A DNA stretch of 64,000 nucleotides from Bacillota bacterium (GCA_023416275.1 JAEZIB010000141.1:3027-67026); one strand, 5' to 3'. Shown: positions 44,021 through 54,306, counted from the first letter of the stretch. Numbers and translations: made by a program. Notes: generated by a model not told the origin, from the sequence alone.

Positions 44021-44210
44021 CCTGTTACAACTTGATAAATAATTATTATTAAAACAAATCATTTATAACTTAGCTTATGAGAGAAATTGACTTTATTCAT
44101 AAAATTTATTCAATTCTTAGCAACAAATGACAAATAAATTAATTGTAACCTAAGACGAAATGTCATAAAATATATATAGGTATATCTATTTTATTACAAT
44201 TTGCAAGTTA

Positions 44211-44366
44211 TTATAACGCCTAGCTTCAAATGAGATTTTTTGATTGTAGAAATATTTCATTACATCAGCGGCGTGTAAGCGAGGCGGGAGATATTCTCAC
44301 CGCTTGAAAACCAAAGCGGTACCCGCCACTTATAGAAGCGGGGAACATTTTCTTGCCTCGTTATAA
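44211..44366 (+). repeat. 156-bp MITE-like element B, copy 3 (best preserved)
   Basis: The ends are perfect 8-bp inverted repeats (TTATAACG ... CGTTATAA) flanked by TA on both sides. The interior has ACCGCTT/AAGCGGT and GGCGGG/CCCGCC pairings and CCACTTATAGAAGCGG. It ends about 40 bp before the GH26 start codon, so it may carry or block the promoter. Confidence 0.88.
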
Positions 44367-44404
44367 TAAAATAGATAGCTAAATTTCCGAAAGGGGGGGG
44401 ATTT

Positions 44405-46135
44405 TTGTATAAGAAAACAGTAAATAAAGTTTTCTTAGTAATGGCATTAGTAATATTATTTCCACTAATGTCATCCATTAATGCATCAGCAAGCACCGCA
44501 TCGGAAGGAGTTAAATATGAATTTGAGGCCGGAATCCAAGATGGCGCCAAAATTTATACTGACTACCTCGGGGAAACCGATGATGGCAAAAAAATTGACC
44601 TTACAGGTGCTTCCTGCAGCTATATTGGGCAGAAAGGAACGAGTACTTCTGTTAATGTTCAAGTTGAGAAGGCAGGTCTTTATGAATTAATTGTTCGTTA
44701 CGCTCAGCCGTTCGACCCAGTCAAAAAGGTTCAATATCTCAATTTAAACTCTGTAAACCAAGGAGAGGTGAGCTTCGCATACTCTCTAGGTTGGAGAGAA
44801 TTTTCCGCTGGTATTATAAAGCTTAACGAAGGTGCAAATAATATTGAATTTGACGCCTATTGGGGATATACCTTCTTTGATTACTTGATTGTAAAGCCAG
44901 CAGATGAAAGTATTGCAAATCTAAAGGTTGATAAAACCTTAGTAAATCCAAATGCAACAAACGAAGCAAAATCATTAATGAGCTATCTGGTAGATGTTTA
45001 CGGAAAGCACATAATATCAGGTCAGCAAGAGCTTTGTGGTTCTCATAACTATGAAGGTTCTGAAGCCGAATTTACTTACATAAAAGAAAAAACCGGTAAA
45101 ATGCCAGCATTAAGAGGTTTTGACTTTATGAATTACAGAGGAAGTGTCCCAGGATGGGATGATTACTGTGCTGAACGTGTTATCGAATGGTACAAGGAGA
45201 AAAATGGCATTCCAACTGTTTGCTGGCATTGGTTCTCACCTGGAGACATAGGAAAAAGTGCCGATAACAGTTTTTATACCAAAAGTACAACCTTTAGTAT
45301 ATCAAAGGCATTAACTCCTGGAACAGAAGAAAACACTGCATTGCTCAAAGATATTGAGTTTATGGCAGCTAAATTCAAGCAGCTTCAAGATGCTGGAGTA
45401 CCTGTACTATTCAGACCACTCCATGAAGCAGAAGGCGGTTGGTTCTGGTGGGGTGCAGAAGGTCCTGAGCCCTGCGTCAAACTTTACAGACTTCTCTATG
45501 ATAAGTTTACAAAAGAGTACAAGCTTAATAATATTATTTGGACATGGACTTCTTATACTTATGATACATCATCAAAATGGTATCCTGGTAATGATGTAGT
45601 CGATATCGTTGGATATGATAAGTATAACGCTATGGATGGCAAACCTAACGGAAGCGCAATTGCTTCTACCTTCTATAGTCTAGTAAAGCTTACAGATGGT
45701 AAAAAGCTTGTTACAATGAGTGAAAACGATACTATTCCCCAAGTATCAAACCTGGAAAATGAGTTAGCAAGATGGCTATATTTCTGTCCATGGTATGGCT
45801 GGCATTTAACAGGCGAACAAAATAATCCAGTTGAATGGCTTAATGAAATGTACAATAGTGACTATTGTATAACCTTAGATGAACTTCCAAATCTTAAAAC
45901 CTATCCGTACACTGAAGCAACAATTTTATATGGCGACTTAAATGGTGATAAAAGTATTGATTCTATTGATTTTGCATTGATGAAAAGCTACCTACTTGGA
46001 AGCATAAAAGAATTTACTGTTTCAAGCAAGGCAGCAGACTTAAATGCTGATGATTCAATAGACGCACTGGACTTCTCTTATCTTAAGCGATATTTACTTG
46101 GTGATATAACTATATTCCCTGCTAGTACAAAATAA
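44405..46135 (+). CDS. man26A: Cellulosomal beta-mannanase: CBM35-like + GH26 + dockerin
   Basis: The 576-residue secreted enzyme begins with TTG (44405) after AAGGGGGGGGA. Signal peptide to about residue 30. A CBM35-like module covers about 33-165 (KYEFEAG, ADYLIVKPA-like end). The GH26 domain covers about 175-495: ALRGFDFMNYRG, VCWHWFSPGD, acid/base Glu in LFRPLHEAEGGWFWWG, VGYDKYNAM, nucleophile Glu in LVTMSEND. The C-terminal dockerin has DKSIDSIDFALMKSYLLG and DDSIDALDFSYLKRYLLG. It would hydrolyse mannan backbones. The symbol follows C. cellulolyticum usage for this architecture and is not proven orthology. Confidence 0.92.
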   Translation: MYKKTVNKVFLVMALVILFPLMSSINASASTASEGVKYEFEAGIQDGAKIYTDYLGETDDGKKIDLTGASCSYIGQKGTSTSVNVQVEKAGLYELIVRYAQPFDPVKKVQYLNLNSVNQGEVSFAYSLGWREFSAGIIKLNEGANNIEFDAYWGYTFFDYLIVKPADESIANLKVDKTLVNPNATNEAKSLMSYLVDVYGKHIISGQQELCGSHNYEGSEAEFTYIKEKTGKMPALRGFDFMNYRGSVPGWDDYCAERVIEWYKEKNGIPTVCWHWFSPGDIGKSADNSFYTKSTTFSISKALTPGTEENTALLKDIEFMAAKFKQLQDAGVPVLFRPLHEAEGGWFWWGAEGPEPCVKLYRLLYDKFTKEYKLNNIIWTWTSYTYDTSSKWYPGNDVVDIVGYDKYNAMDGKPNGSAIASTFYSLVKLTDGKKLVTMSENDTIPQVSNLENELARWLYFCPWYGWHLTGEQNNPVEWLNEMYNSDYCITLDELPNLKTYPYTEATILYGDLNGDKSIDSIDFALMKSYLLGSIKEFTVSSKAADLNADDSIDALDFSYLKRYLLGDITIFPASTK

Positions 46136-46245
46136 TTTTATCACCAATAAATGTTTATTGTTATGTAGTTGTTATTTAGAAGTGCACTAAATCATAAATT
46201 AAAAACATATCTATACATTTAATAATTATAGAAAAGGAGAAAAAA

Positions 46246-48054
46246 ATGAAAACAGGAAAAATTCTTTCGAAGATAACTAAAGCTTCGATTATAAGCGCTG
46301 TCACCGTAAGTATGTTAATAAGTCCTTTGAGCACTATAAATGTTAATGCTGCAACTTTGGAATATAACTATGCAAAAGCATTGCAGCTTTCTCAATTCTT
46401 CTTTGATGCTAACATGTGTGGTACAGGTGTTGATGAAAATGGTCTTTACGAATGGAGAACTGATTGTCACACTTACGATGCAAAAGTGAAGCTTGACAGT
46501 ACAAATACAAATATGTCTGATAGCTTCATCAGTTCTAACAAAAGTGCACTTGACCCAGATGGAAATGGTACTGTAGATGTTTCAGGCGGCTTCCATGATG
46601 CTGGAGACCATGTAAAATTTGGTATGCCTGAAGCATATTCTGGTTCTACATTAGGTTGGGGCTATTATGAATTCAAAGATCAATATAAAGCTACAGGTCA
46701 AGATACTCATGCAAAAACTATATTAAGATACTTCAATGATTATTTTATGAAGTGTACATTTTTAAATAGTTCAGGTAAAGCAATAGCTTTCTGTTATCAG
46801 GTTGGTGACGGAGATATTGACCATGCTTATTGGCAGGCTCCTGAAAAAGATACAATGTTCAGAAGAGCATGGTTTGCTACTGATGCATTACCTTCTACTG
46901 ACTGCGTAGCAGCAACAGCAGCTTCACTGGCTGTTAACTACTTAAATTTCAAAGAAGAAGACCCTACATACGCTGAAAAAAGTTTAAAATATGCAAAAGC
47001 ACTATTTGAATTTGCAGAAAGATGTTCAAATAAAGCAGTTAATAATGATGGACCGAAGGGTTATTATGGTTCATCAAAATGGCAGGATGATTACTGTTGG
47101 GCTGCATCATGGCTCTATCTAGCTACAAAGGATGATCATTATTTAGCTGAAGCCTTCAAGTATTTTGATTACTATGCACCATCTTGCTGGACACATTGCT
47201 GGAACGATGTTTGGGCAGGTACTGCATGTATTTTAGCTGAAATAAATGATTTATATGATAAAAACACCCAAGTATTTGAAGACCAATATAAAAAAGCATC
47301 CGGAAAAAATCAGTACGAGACAATAGACTTCTGGAGTCAGGTAGCAAAACTTGTAGACAATTGGATGAACGGTGCAACAGTTACTAAAACTGGCGGTGGC
47401 TACGCATTCCTCAACAAGTGGGGTTCAGCTAGATACAATACCGCTACTCAATTTGTAGCTACTGTTTATGACAAGCACCACGGAGATAAAGCTTCAAAAT
47501 ACAGTGAATGGGCAAAATCCCAAATGAATTATCTTTTAGGTAATAACCCATTAAACAGAAACTATATTGTTGGCTATAACTCTGTATCTGCTAAATACCC
47601 ACATCACAGAGCATCTTCAGGTTTTTCAAGATGTGAAGAAACTGGCCCTCAAAAGTATGTTCTTTACGGCGCATTAGTTGGAGGTCCTGATGGAAGTGAC
47701 CAACATATTGATAGTACAGCAGACTATATCTATAACGAAGTAACCATAGACTATAATGCTGCATTTGTTGGTGCTTGTGCAGGTCTTTACAGATTTTTTG
47801 GAGATTCTTCAATGAAAACTGTAACTAATCTTCCTGTTAAAGCTAAATATTATGAAACTACTCCACAAGTCACCACAGGTGATTTGAATATGGATAAAAG
47901 TATAGATGCTCTAGATTTAGCAGCTATGAAAATGCATCTATTAGGTTCTAAGCCTCTAACTGGTGATGCTTTAAAAGCAGCTGACATGAATGCAGATGGT
48001 TCTGTAGATGCGATAGATTTTGCTAAGCTGAAAATGTATATGTTATCACTATAA
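46246..48054 (+). CDS. Cellulosomal GH9 cellulase without CBM (GH9-dockerin)
   Basis: The 602-residue enzyme has a signal peptide ending near VNA, a GH9 catalytic domain (about 38-510) starting LEYNYAKALQLSQFFFDANM, with catalytic Asp in GGFHDAGDHVKFGMPEA and catalytic Glu in YNEVTIDYNAAFVGACAG, and a dockerin (DKSIDALDLAAMKMHLLG, DGSVDAIDFAKLKMYM). AAAGGAG precedes ATG. Architecture resembles Cel9M-type enzymes. It is closely related to the next gene, so a tandem duplication is likely; transcription may continue from the GH26 gene 110 bp upstream. Confidence 0.93.
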   Translation: MKTGKILSKITKASIISAVTVSMLISPLSTINVNAATLEYNYAKALQLSQFFFDANMCGTGVDENGLYEWRTDCHTYDAKVKLDSTNTNMSDSFISSNKSALDPDGNGTVDVSGGFHDAGDHVKFGMPEAYSGSTLGWGYYEFKDQYKATGQDTHAKTILRYFNDYFMKCTFLNSSGKAIAFCYQVGDGDIDHAYWQAPEKDTMFRRAWFATDALPSTDCVAATAASLAVNYLNFKEEDPTYAEKSLKYAKALFEFAERCSNKAVNNDGPKGYYGSSKWQDDYCWAASWLYLATKDDHYLAEAFKYFDYYAPSCWTHCWNDVWAGTACILAEINDLYDKNTQVFEDQYKKASGKNQYETIDFWSQVAKLVDNWMNGATVTKTGGGYAFLNKWGSARYNTATQFVATVYDKHHGDKASKYSEWAKSQMNYLLGNNPLNRNYIVGYNSVSAKYPHHRASSGFSRCEETGPQKYVLYGALVGGPDGSDQHIDSTADYIYNEVTIDYNAAFVGACAGLYRFFGDSSMKTVTNLPVKAKYYETTPQVTTGDLNMDKSIDALDLAAMKMHLLGSKPLTGDALKAADMNADGSVDAIDFAKLKMYMLSL

Positions 48055-48177
48055 CAACCATTATTATTTTGTATGTTGCAGAACAATTAATTAACTGATT
48101 TATTTTTCCGTAGCCTTAGCACTACTTATTTTCGTGTATAGATTGCCCTTAGTTAAGTACATTTTAAATTTCTTTAT

Positions 48178-48207
48178 TGGGGAGTGGCGTATTAACCATT
48201 ATCCCCA
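48178..48207 (+). other. Hairpin between the two GH9 genes
   Basis: TGGGGA / TCCCCA with inner GTGG / CCA pairing lies 115 bases before the second GH9 start and lacks a T-run. It may be an mRNA processing or stabilising stem within a polycistronic message. Confidence 0.4.
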
Positions 48208-48320
48208 CAAATAAAAGCTTGGTAGCCAAATCTAATAAATAAAGCAACCAATATAAGTAGTGCACGGCTATTTTAAATGACTTCTTATTAATTAAAGAAA
48301 TAGAGAAAGGAAGGAAAGTT

Positions 48321-50684
48321 ATGAAAATGAGAAGGATCATATCTAAGCTTACAAGAACTTCCATTATGAGTGCTGTTGTCCTCAGTATGCTAGCAAGTCC
48401 AGCTGGGGCAATAGATGTAAGCGCAGCTGATTTGGAATTTAACTATGCAAAAGCATTGCAGTACTCACAATACTTTTACGATGCTAATATGTGTGGTACA
48501 GATGTTAATGAGAATAATCTATACGTATGGAGAAAAGACTGCCATACATACGACGCTAAGCTCAAACTAGATGCTACAAATACAAATATGTCAGCAAGCT
48601 TCATTGCTGCAAATAAAAGCGTTTTAGACCCTGATGGAGATGGTACTGTAGACGTTTCTGGCGGTTTCCACGATGCAGGTGACCATGTAAAATTCGGCAT
48701 GCCAGAAGCATATTCTGGTTCCACATTGGGATGGGGCTTTTATGAATTCAGAGAACAGTATGAAGCTACTGAACAGGATGCCCATGCTAAAACAATATTA
48801 AGATATTTCAATGATTATTTTATGAGATGTACTTTCTTAGACAAATCAGATAAAGTTGTAGCTTTCTGCTATCAGGTAGGTGATGGTGATGTTGACCACG
48901 CTTATTGGCAGGCTCCTGAAATTGACAAAATGTTCAGAAGAGGTTGGTTCGCTACTGAGGCGCTGCCTTCAACTGACTGCATTACAGCAGCAGCAGCTTC
49001 TCTTACTGTTAACTACTTGAATTTCAAGGACGAAGATCCTGAGTATGCAGAAAAAAATCTTAGATATGCAAAAGCATTATTCGAATTTGCAGAAAATACT
49101 CCAGAAAAAGCAGTTAATAATGATGGACCTAAAGGATACTATGGTTCAACAAAATGGCAGGATGACTACTGCTGGGCAGCAGCATGGCTTTATTTAGCGA
49201 CACAGGACGATCATTATCTGGAGGAATTATTCCCATTATTTGATTACTATGCACCTTCCTGCTGGACTCATTGCTGGAATGATGTTTGGGCTGGTACAGC
49301 ATGTCTTTTAGGTGAAATAGACGACTTATATGATAAAGACAGCGACACCTTTGAAAACAGATACAAAACAGCTACTAACAAGAGTCCTTACGAAGACATA
49401 GACTTCTGGAGTCAAGTAGCAAAAACAGTAGACAATTGGATGCAAGGAAGAACTCCTCAGGTAACGCCAGCAGGATACTCTTTCCTCAGCCAATGGGGTT
49501 CAGCAAGATATAACACTGCTACACAGCTAATAGCTTTAGTTTATGACAAGCACCATGGTGATAAAGCTTCTAAATATGGTGAGTGGGCAAAGTCTCAGAT
49601 GAATTATATAATGGGTGATAATCCAATGAATCGCTGTTATATAGTAGGATACAGCGACATTTCCGCTAAGTATCCTCACCATAGAGCAGCTTCAGGCTTA
49701 TCAAAATGTGAAGATCCCGATCCACACAGATTTGTGCTTTACGGTGCATTAGTTGGCGGTCCGGACGCAAAAGACCAACACGTAGATGTTACATCAGATT
49801 ATATCTACAATGAAGTAACCATCGACTATAACGCTGCATTTGTTGGTGCTTGTGCAGGTCTCTACCGCTACTTTGCAGACCCATCAATGAAAATCACACC
49901 AGATTTCCCTCCACCACCTGGAAATAGTGAAGACCCTGATCACCCATTAGTTCCCGAGTACTGGGTAGAAGGTTTCTGTAAAGATATGGTACAAGATGGT
50001 GAATCAAAAGCTACTGAAATAACTATGTATGTAAAAGCTAAAAATGTTAGCGAAGCTTCAGAAAAAATTTCTGTAAGATATTATTTCGATGCTACAGGAA
50101 TGAAATCTATTCATCCTAACGAAATGGAATTGAGAGAACTATATGACCAAGCCTACGTAGAAGGTGGCGAAGGCGTTAATGGAGTTCTTACCGGCCCTAT
50201 TAAGTATGAAAGCTCAAAATTAGGTGATAACAAGATTTACTATGTTGAGGTAACATGGGATGGTTATCCTATCGCAGGTTCCAATAAGAAATATCAGCTT
50301 GCACTTGGCACTTACGCTTGGCAGAATTCCTGGGATCCTAAAGACGACTGGAGCCATGATGGCCTGAACACAACAGACGATAACTGGACAGGAGTACCAA
50401 TGAGAACAGATAAAATTTGTGTTTATGATAATGGTGTTCTTGTGGGAGGTATTGAACCAGATGGAACTAAGCCTGAAACCACTACTCCAGACCCAGAAAT
50501 TACAAAGGGTGACTTAAACGGTGATAAAGAAGTAAATGCATTAGACTATGCGGCACTGAAAATGCACCTTTTAGGTTCAAAGCCTCTGACTGATGACTTA
50601 TTAAAAGCAGCAGACATGAATGATGATAAATCAGTAGATGCGATAGATTTTGCTTTACTTAAAAAGCAGTTGTTAGGAATGTAA
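48321..50684 (+). CDS. Cellulosomal GH9-CBM3c-dockerin cellulase
   Basis: The 787-residue enzyme has a signal peptide, a GH9 domain (about 38-500; same Asp and Glu motifs as the preceding gene), a short Pro linker PPPPGN, a CBM3c module (about 530-695: EYWVEGFCKDMVQDGESKAT, EITMYVKAKNVSE, SVRYYFDATGM, PAGS-like YPIAGSNKKYQLALGTYA) and a dockerin (DKEVNALDYAALKMHLLG, DKSVDAIDFALLKKQLLG). CBM3c next to GH9 feeds the chain to the active site and confers processive endo-action. GAAAGGAAGGA precedes ATG. A strong terminator follows. Confidence 0.94.
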   Translation: MKMRRIISKLTRTSIMSAVVLSMLASPAGAIDVSAADLEFNYAKALQYSQYFYDANMCGTDVNENNLYVWRKDCHTYDAKLKLDATNTNMSASFIAANKSVLDPDGDGTVDVSGGFHDAGDHVKFGMPEAYSGSTLGWGFYEFREQYEATEQDAHAKTILRYFNDYFMRCTFLDKSDKVVAFCYQVGDGDVDHAYWQAPEIDKMFRRGWFATEALPSTDCITAAAASLTVNYLNFKDEDPEYAEKNLRYAKALFEFAENTPEKAVNNDGPKGYYGSTKWQDDYCWAAAWLYLATQDDHYLEELFPLFDYYAPSCWTHCWNDVWAGTACLLGEIDDLYDKDSDTFENRYKTATNKSPYEDIDFWSQVAKTVDNWMQGRTPQVTPAGYSFLSQWGSARYNTATQLIALVYDKHHGDKASKYGEWAKSQMNYIMGDNPMNRCYIVGYSDISAKYPHHRAASGLSKCEDPDPHRFVLYGALVGGPDAKDQHVDVTSDYIYNEVTIDYNAAFVGACAGLYRYFADPSMKITPDFPPPPGNSEDPDHPLVPEYWVEGFCKDMVQDGESKATEITMYVKAKNVSEASEKISVRYYFDATGMKSIHPNEMELRELYDQAYVEGGEGVNGVLTGPIKYESSKLGDNKIYYVEVTWDGYPIAGSNKKYQLALGTYAWQNSWDPKDDWSHDGLNTTDDNWTGVPMRTDKICVYDNGVLVGGIEPDGTKPETTTPDPEITKGDLNGDKEVNALDYAALKMHLLGSKPLTDDLLKAADMNDDKSVDAIDFALLKKQLLGM

Positions 50685-50691
50685 TAATATA

Positions 50692-50735
50692 GGCGGTCAA
50701 AGCTCATATATATTGAGTCTTGACCGCCTGATTTT
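50692..50735 (+). terminator. Terminator after the GH9 genes, possibly bidirectional
   Basis: GGCGGTCAA (50692-50700) pairs with TTGACCGCC (50720-50728), followed by TGATTTT. It lies between convergent genes. Confidence 0.8.
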
Positions 50736-50750
50736 CACTGTAATATAACT

Positions 50751-51752
50751 TTATTTCAATTTTTTAATTATATCCTCTAGAACATTTCTTTCATATTCAA
50801 TTAACTCTTGAAACAGTTTAAAATGCTTATCTAAAATACCTTTATTCTTTGTAATATTGTATTTAATGCATTTAGATAATAACAATTTATATTTAACACA
50901 TAAATAATCATACTTTTTGTCAAATTCCTCGTTAGGCAGATAGCCTCTATCCATTAAATAGACCACTCTGTTTTTCATCAATTCTTTATGGTCAACTATT
51001 AAGTAAATTTGTCTCAAATTAAAGTAATAATTATCGCCATATTTATCAATTAAACCTTTTTGGTTTTCAAGCACTAAATTGTGAACCTTGAAGCCAAAAA
51101 TGCTAGGTATACATTCTTCACTTTCATTCAGCATTGTTTTAGAATACAAATAGTGATTGAAGCTACTTTTTGCTTGTGCATAGTTGAACATATATGGCTC
51201 TTCAGGAATTATTATGTTCTGAATATAATGCATACTAAAGTAGTAAGGGTCATCATTTTCATTCTTCCAGTATCCATCTAGCACTTCTGCAAATGTACAT
51301 GTAAAATGTCCATACATTCCATTATCACCATTATCAGAGCAAAGGAACTCTTGTTTTTGGTCATCATATCCGTATATTAACATTTCATGGGTAAGGTGTC
51401 CCTTTTGATACCACATTTTATGAAAGGGTATGTAAAATCTATCAATATAAATAAAGCAATAGGCCCCATTATCTATTTTATTTTTAATTACATCCACTAA
51501 GGACTGCTCCCCATTCTCCTCCAAATCAGATTTCGTCAAAATATAATGGCTAATGAAAGGGCACCCGTCTAATAAGCTCCTGTATCTGTCAAAAAACACA
51601 AGGTCGTTCTCTAATAAATATTTTAATTGAATAAAATTACTATATACCCACGGCATAATGTTTTCACTATTTGGCAGAATGGAAAACAAGCCTCCATAAA
51701 AAGAATAACCGCTAAGTAACGGACTCTGGTTGATAAATAGCTCTTTTTTCAT
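50751..51752 (-). CDS. BtrH/C39-like protein, probably catalytically inactive
   Basis: The 333-residue protein has no signal peptide. Its N-terminal half resembles the BtrH N-terminal / peptidase C39-like fold: GAYCFIYIDRFYIPFHKMWY, then HLTHEMLIYGYDDQKQEFLCSDN and HYI blocks, with the His-Asp part of a papain-like site. The catalytic Cys expected near the N-terminus is not present (SFYGGLFSIL in its place). Members often act in peptide or antibiotic biosynthesis; here no such cluster is seen. The C-terminal half is helical and unrecognised. GAGAGGA precedes ATG. The role remains unknown. Confidence 0.55.
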   Translation of the reverse strand: MKKELFINQSPLLSGYSFYGGLFSILPNSENIMPWVYSNFIQLKYLLENDLVFFDRYRSLLDGCPFISHYILTKSDLEENGEQSLVDVIKNKIDNGAYCFIYIDRFYIPFHKMWYQKGHLTHEMLIYGYDDQKQEFLCSDNGDNGMYGHFTCTFAEVLDGYWKNENDDPYYFSMHYIQNIIIPEEPYMFNYAQAKSSFNHYLYSKTMLNESEECIPSIFGFKVHNLVLENQKGLIDKYGDNYYFNLRQIYLIVDHKELMKNRVVYLMDRGYLPNEEFDKKYDYLCVKYKLLLSKCIKYNITKNKGILDKHFKLFQELIEYERNVLEDIIKKLK

Positions 51753-52344
51753 AACCTATCCTCTCCCCTATTTTATTTCTTAATCAAAAGCCGAATCGTG
51801 TCATTTTTTCAGCAAAAACACTAGTTGAAGTAAATAGTATAAAATACATACTTCCATTAATTTGACACGGTTTTTCCTTACAAAATTATCTAAAATTACA
51901 TTATCACACATGTTTTTTACAGTCAATATGTGTTTGTAATCAATTACTATCCAATTGAAAGTTGTTATACCGACTGTAAATACTCTTGAACTTTGATGAA
52001 TAATAAGAAATAACTATACTTTTATTTTCTTACTATTTAGTATATTATTAATAGTATATGAATGACTTAAACCTCATAACATTTTTATCTATACATATGG
52101 TTTTAAATGTAATGAGTTTAGTTTTTCTTTATATAAAGATAAAATTAAAATGTCCGATATTAAAATTTAATTACTATTAGCTGAATACATTATATTCTGT
52201 TTTTAATGAGTATTGCTGAAGGCTATGTCAGTATTGAATTTTACCACTATAGAGATATGCTTAGCGTAAATGTTCATAAACAGCGCAAGTTGGCAAACCA
52301 CCAACTTTGCTATGTTAATAAAATAAAGATAAGGATGAGTAAAA
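51753..52344. other. Intergenic region before the branching enzyme
   Basis: This 590-bp, AT-rich divergent gap has a small inverted repeat GCAAGTTGG / CCAACTTTGC (about 52286-52312) near the branching-enzyme start. I see no other structure or gene in it. Confidence 0.4.
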
Positions 52345-54306
52345 ATGACTAAAGAATACGGGATTTTGAAAATCGACCCATTTCTAAGACCTTTTTCCAG
52401 TGACATTGAGCTGCGTATGAATCGTTACAAGGAAGTCAGATACATGCTAGTTGAAGACAATAACTCACTTACGTCTTTTGCTAACGGTCATCTTTATTAT
52501 GGTTTTCACCCAACAGAAGACGGCTGGGTTTATAGGGAGTGGGCTCCAAATGCACAAGAAATCTCATTAATTGGGGATTTTAATGACTGGAATGAAGAAT
52601 CACACAAGATGAAAAAGCTTCCAAACGGTAACTGGGAGTTGATTGTTAAAGGCAAGCTTCCGCACCAATCTAGAGTTCGGTTGAAATTAAAGGCCAACAA
52701 CACCACATATGATCGTATACCACTTTATTGCAAACGAATTATTCAGCATCCCCAATCAAAAAATTTTGATGGAGTCATATGGTACCCACCTGAAAAATTT
52801 GAATGGCATGATGCAGACTTTAAACCATTGACTCCTTTATTCATCTATGAATGTCATATCGGTATGTCTGGAGAAAAAGAAGATGTATCTACCTTTTCTG
52901 AATTTGTTGAAAACATTTTACCCCGTATAAAAAAACTTGGCTATACTACAATTCAAATTATGGCTATTATGGAGCATCCATATTATGGCTCTTTTGGTTA
53001 TCAGGTATCTAACTTTTTCGCAGTTTCATCTCGTTTTGGAACACCTGAAGAGTTCAAGGCCCTCGTAGATGCAGCACATAGTTTAGGTATAGCAGTAATC
53101 ATGGATTTAGTTCATTCTCATACTGTAAGAAATACAGTTGAGGGCCTATCCGAGTTTGACGGAACTGATTTTCAGTTTTGCCATCATGGCAGTAAAGGTG
53201 ATCACCCTGATTGGAATACTCGCCTCTTTAACTATGGAAAGCCCGAGGTTCAGCATTTTCTACTGTCCAATATTAAATATTGGCTAGAAGAATACCATTT
53301 GGACGGTTTTCGTTTTGATGGGGTAACCTCTATGTTATACCATCATCACGGCAGAGGAACTGCTTTTGATAATTACGAAAAGTACTTTTCAACGAGTACC
53401 GATCTCGAAGCCATAACATACCTTCAGCTAGCTACAGAAGTTGCTAAAGAAGTAAATCCTAATTGTATACTTATTGCTGAGGACATGAGCGGAATGCCTG
53501 GTATGTGCTTACCTATAGCTGTAGGAGGAATAGGCTTTGATTACAGGTTAGGTATGGGGTTGCCAGATTTTCTTATTAAAATGATGAAAACTCAGGATGA
53601 CTTTTGGCATATGGGAACACTATGGTATGAGTTGACAACACGCAGACCACAAGAAAAAGTAATTGGCTATACAGAATCTCATGATCAGGCTCTCGTAGGA
53701 GATAAAACTATTATTTTCTGGCTGGCAGATAAAGAAATGTATTTTCATATGGATAAAGCCTCAAATAATGAAGGTATTGACAGAGCTATCGCCTTGCACA
53801 AAATGTTGCGTTTTATTACGTGTACCCTTGGTGGTGACGGCTATTTGAACTTTATGGGCAATGAATTCGGACATCCTGAATGGATTGATTTCCCACGTGA
53901 AGGCAATGGCTGGAGCTATAAATATGCAAGGCGCCAATGGAGCTTAGTTGACAATCACTTTTTAAAATATGAATATCTAAATAATTTTGACAAAGCCATG
54001 CTAAGTTTCATAGCAGACAATGAATTATACCTCGAACCTGTTCGGCTGCTATATGTGAATGAATTCAGTAAAATTATTGCATTTACAAAGGGTGATTATA
54101 CACTCATATTCAATTTCCATCCTCAAAATAGTTATGTCCATGAATTAAAGGATACCTCTTTATTTAAAATTGTATTCCATAGCGCATGGAAGCAGTTTGG
54201 AGGTTTTGTGGACGAAGCTCTGAATGAAGGTCTGCTTTTAGAAGATGGTGTTGTTGTAGACCGCAGAACAGCAGTGGTAATTGAATATATGAAAAAGGAC
54301 TATTAA
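52345..54306 (+). CDS. glgB: 1,4-alpha-glucan branching enzyme (GH13)
   Basis: The 653-residue cytoplasmic enzyme has an N-terminal CBM48 (WVYREWAPNAQEISLIGDFN), then the GH13 barrel: IQIMAIMEHPYYGSFGYQV (region I), DGFRFDGVTSMLYHHHG (nucleophile Asp region), ILIAEDMSGMPG (acid/base Glu region), and YTESHDQALVGDKT (transition-state Asp), followed by a C-terminal beta domain. It matches the branching-enzyme group that includes eukaryotic enzymes (GH13_8-like). It makes alpha-1,6 branches in glycogen, a carbon store relevant for a cellulose degrader. AAGGATGAG precedes ATG. A terminator follows directly. Confidence 0.9.
   Translation: MTKEYGILKIDPFLRPFSSDIELRMNRYKEVRYMLVEDNNSLTSFANGHLYYGFHPTEDGWVYREWAPNAQEISLIGDFNDWNEESHKMKKLPNGNWELIVKGKLPHQSRVRLKLKANNTTYDRIPLYCKRIIQHPQSKNFDGVIWYPPEKFEWHDADFKPLTPLFIYECHIGMSGEKEDVSTFSEFVENILPRIKKLGYTTIQIMAIMEHPYYGSFGYQVSNFFAVSSRFGTPEEFKALVDAAHSLGIAVIMDLVHSHTVRNTVEGLSEFDGTDFQFCHHGSKGDHPDWNTRLFNYGKPEVQHFLLSNIKYWLEEYHLDGFRFDGVTSMLYHHHGRGTAFDNYEKYFSTSTDLEAITYLQLATEVAKEVNPNCILIAEDMSGMPGMCLPIAVGGIGFDYRLGMGLPDFLIKMMKTQDDFWHMGTLWYELTTRRPQEKVIGYTESHDQALVGDKTIIFWLADKEMYFHMDKASNNEGIDRAIALHKMLRFITCTLGGDGYLNFMGNEFGHPEWIDFPREGNGWSYKYARRQWSLVDNHFLKYEYLNNFDKAMLSFIADNELYLEPVRLLYVNEFSKIIAFTKGDYTLIFNFHPQNSYVHELKDTSLFKIVFHSAWKQFGGFVDEALNEGLLLEDGVVVDRRTAVVIEYMKKDY

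Noticed and set aside
44211..44366. Element B considered as a riboswitch for the mannanase
   Set aside because: It occurs in both orientations beside unrelated genes and has terminal inverted repeats, so a mobile element fits better.
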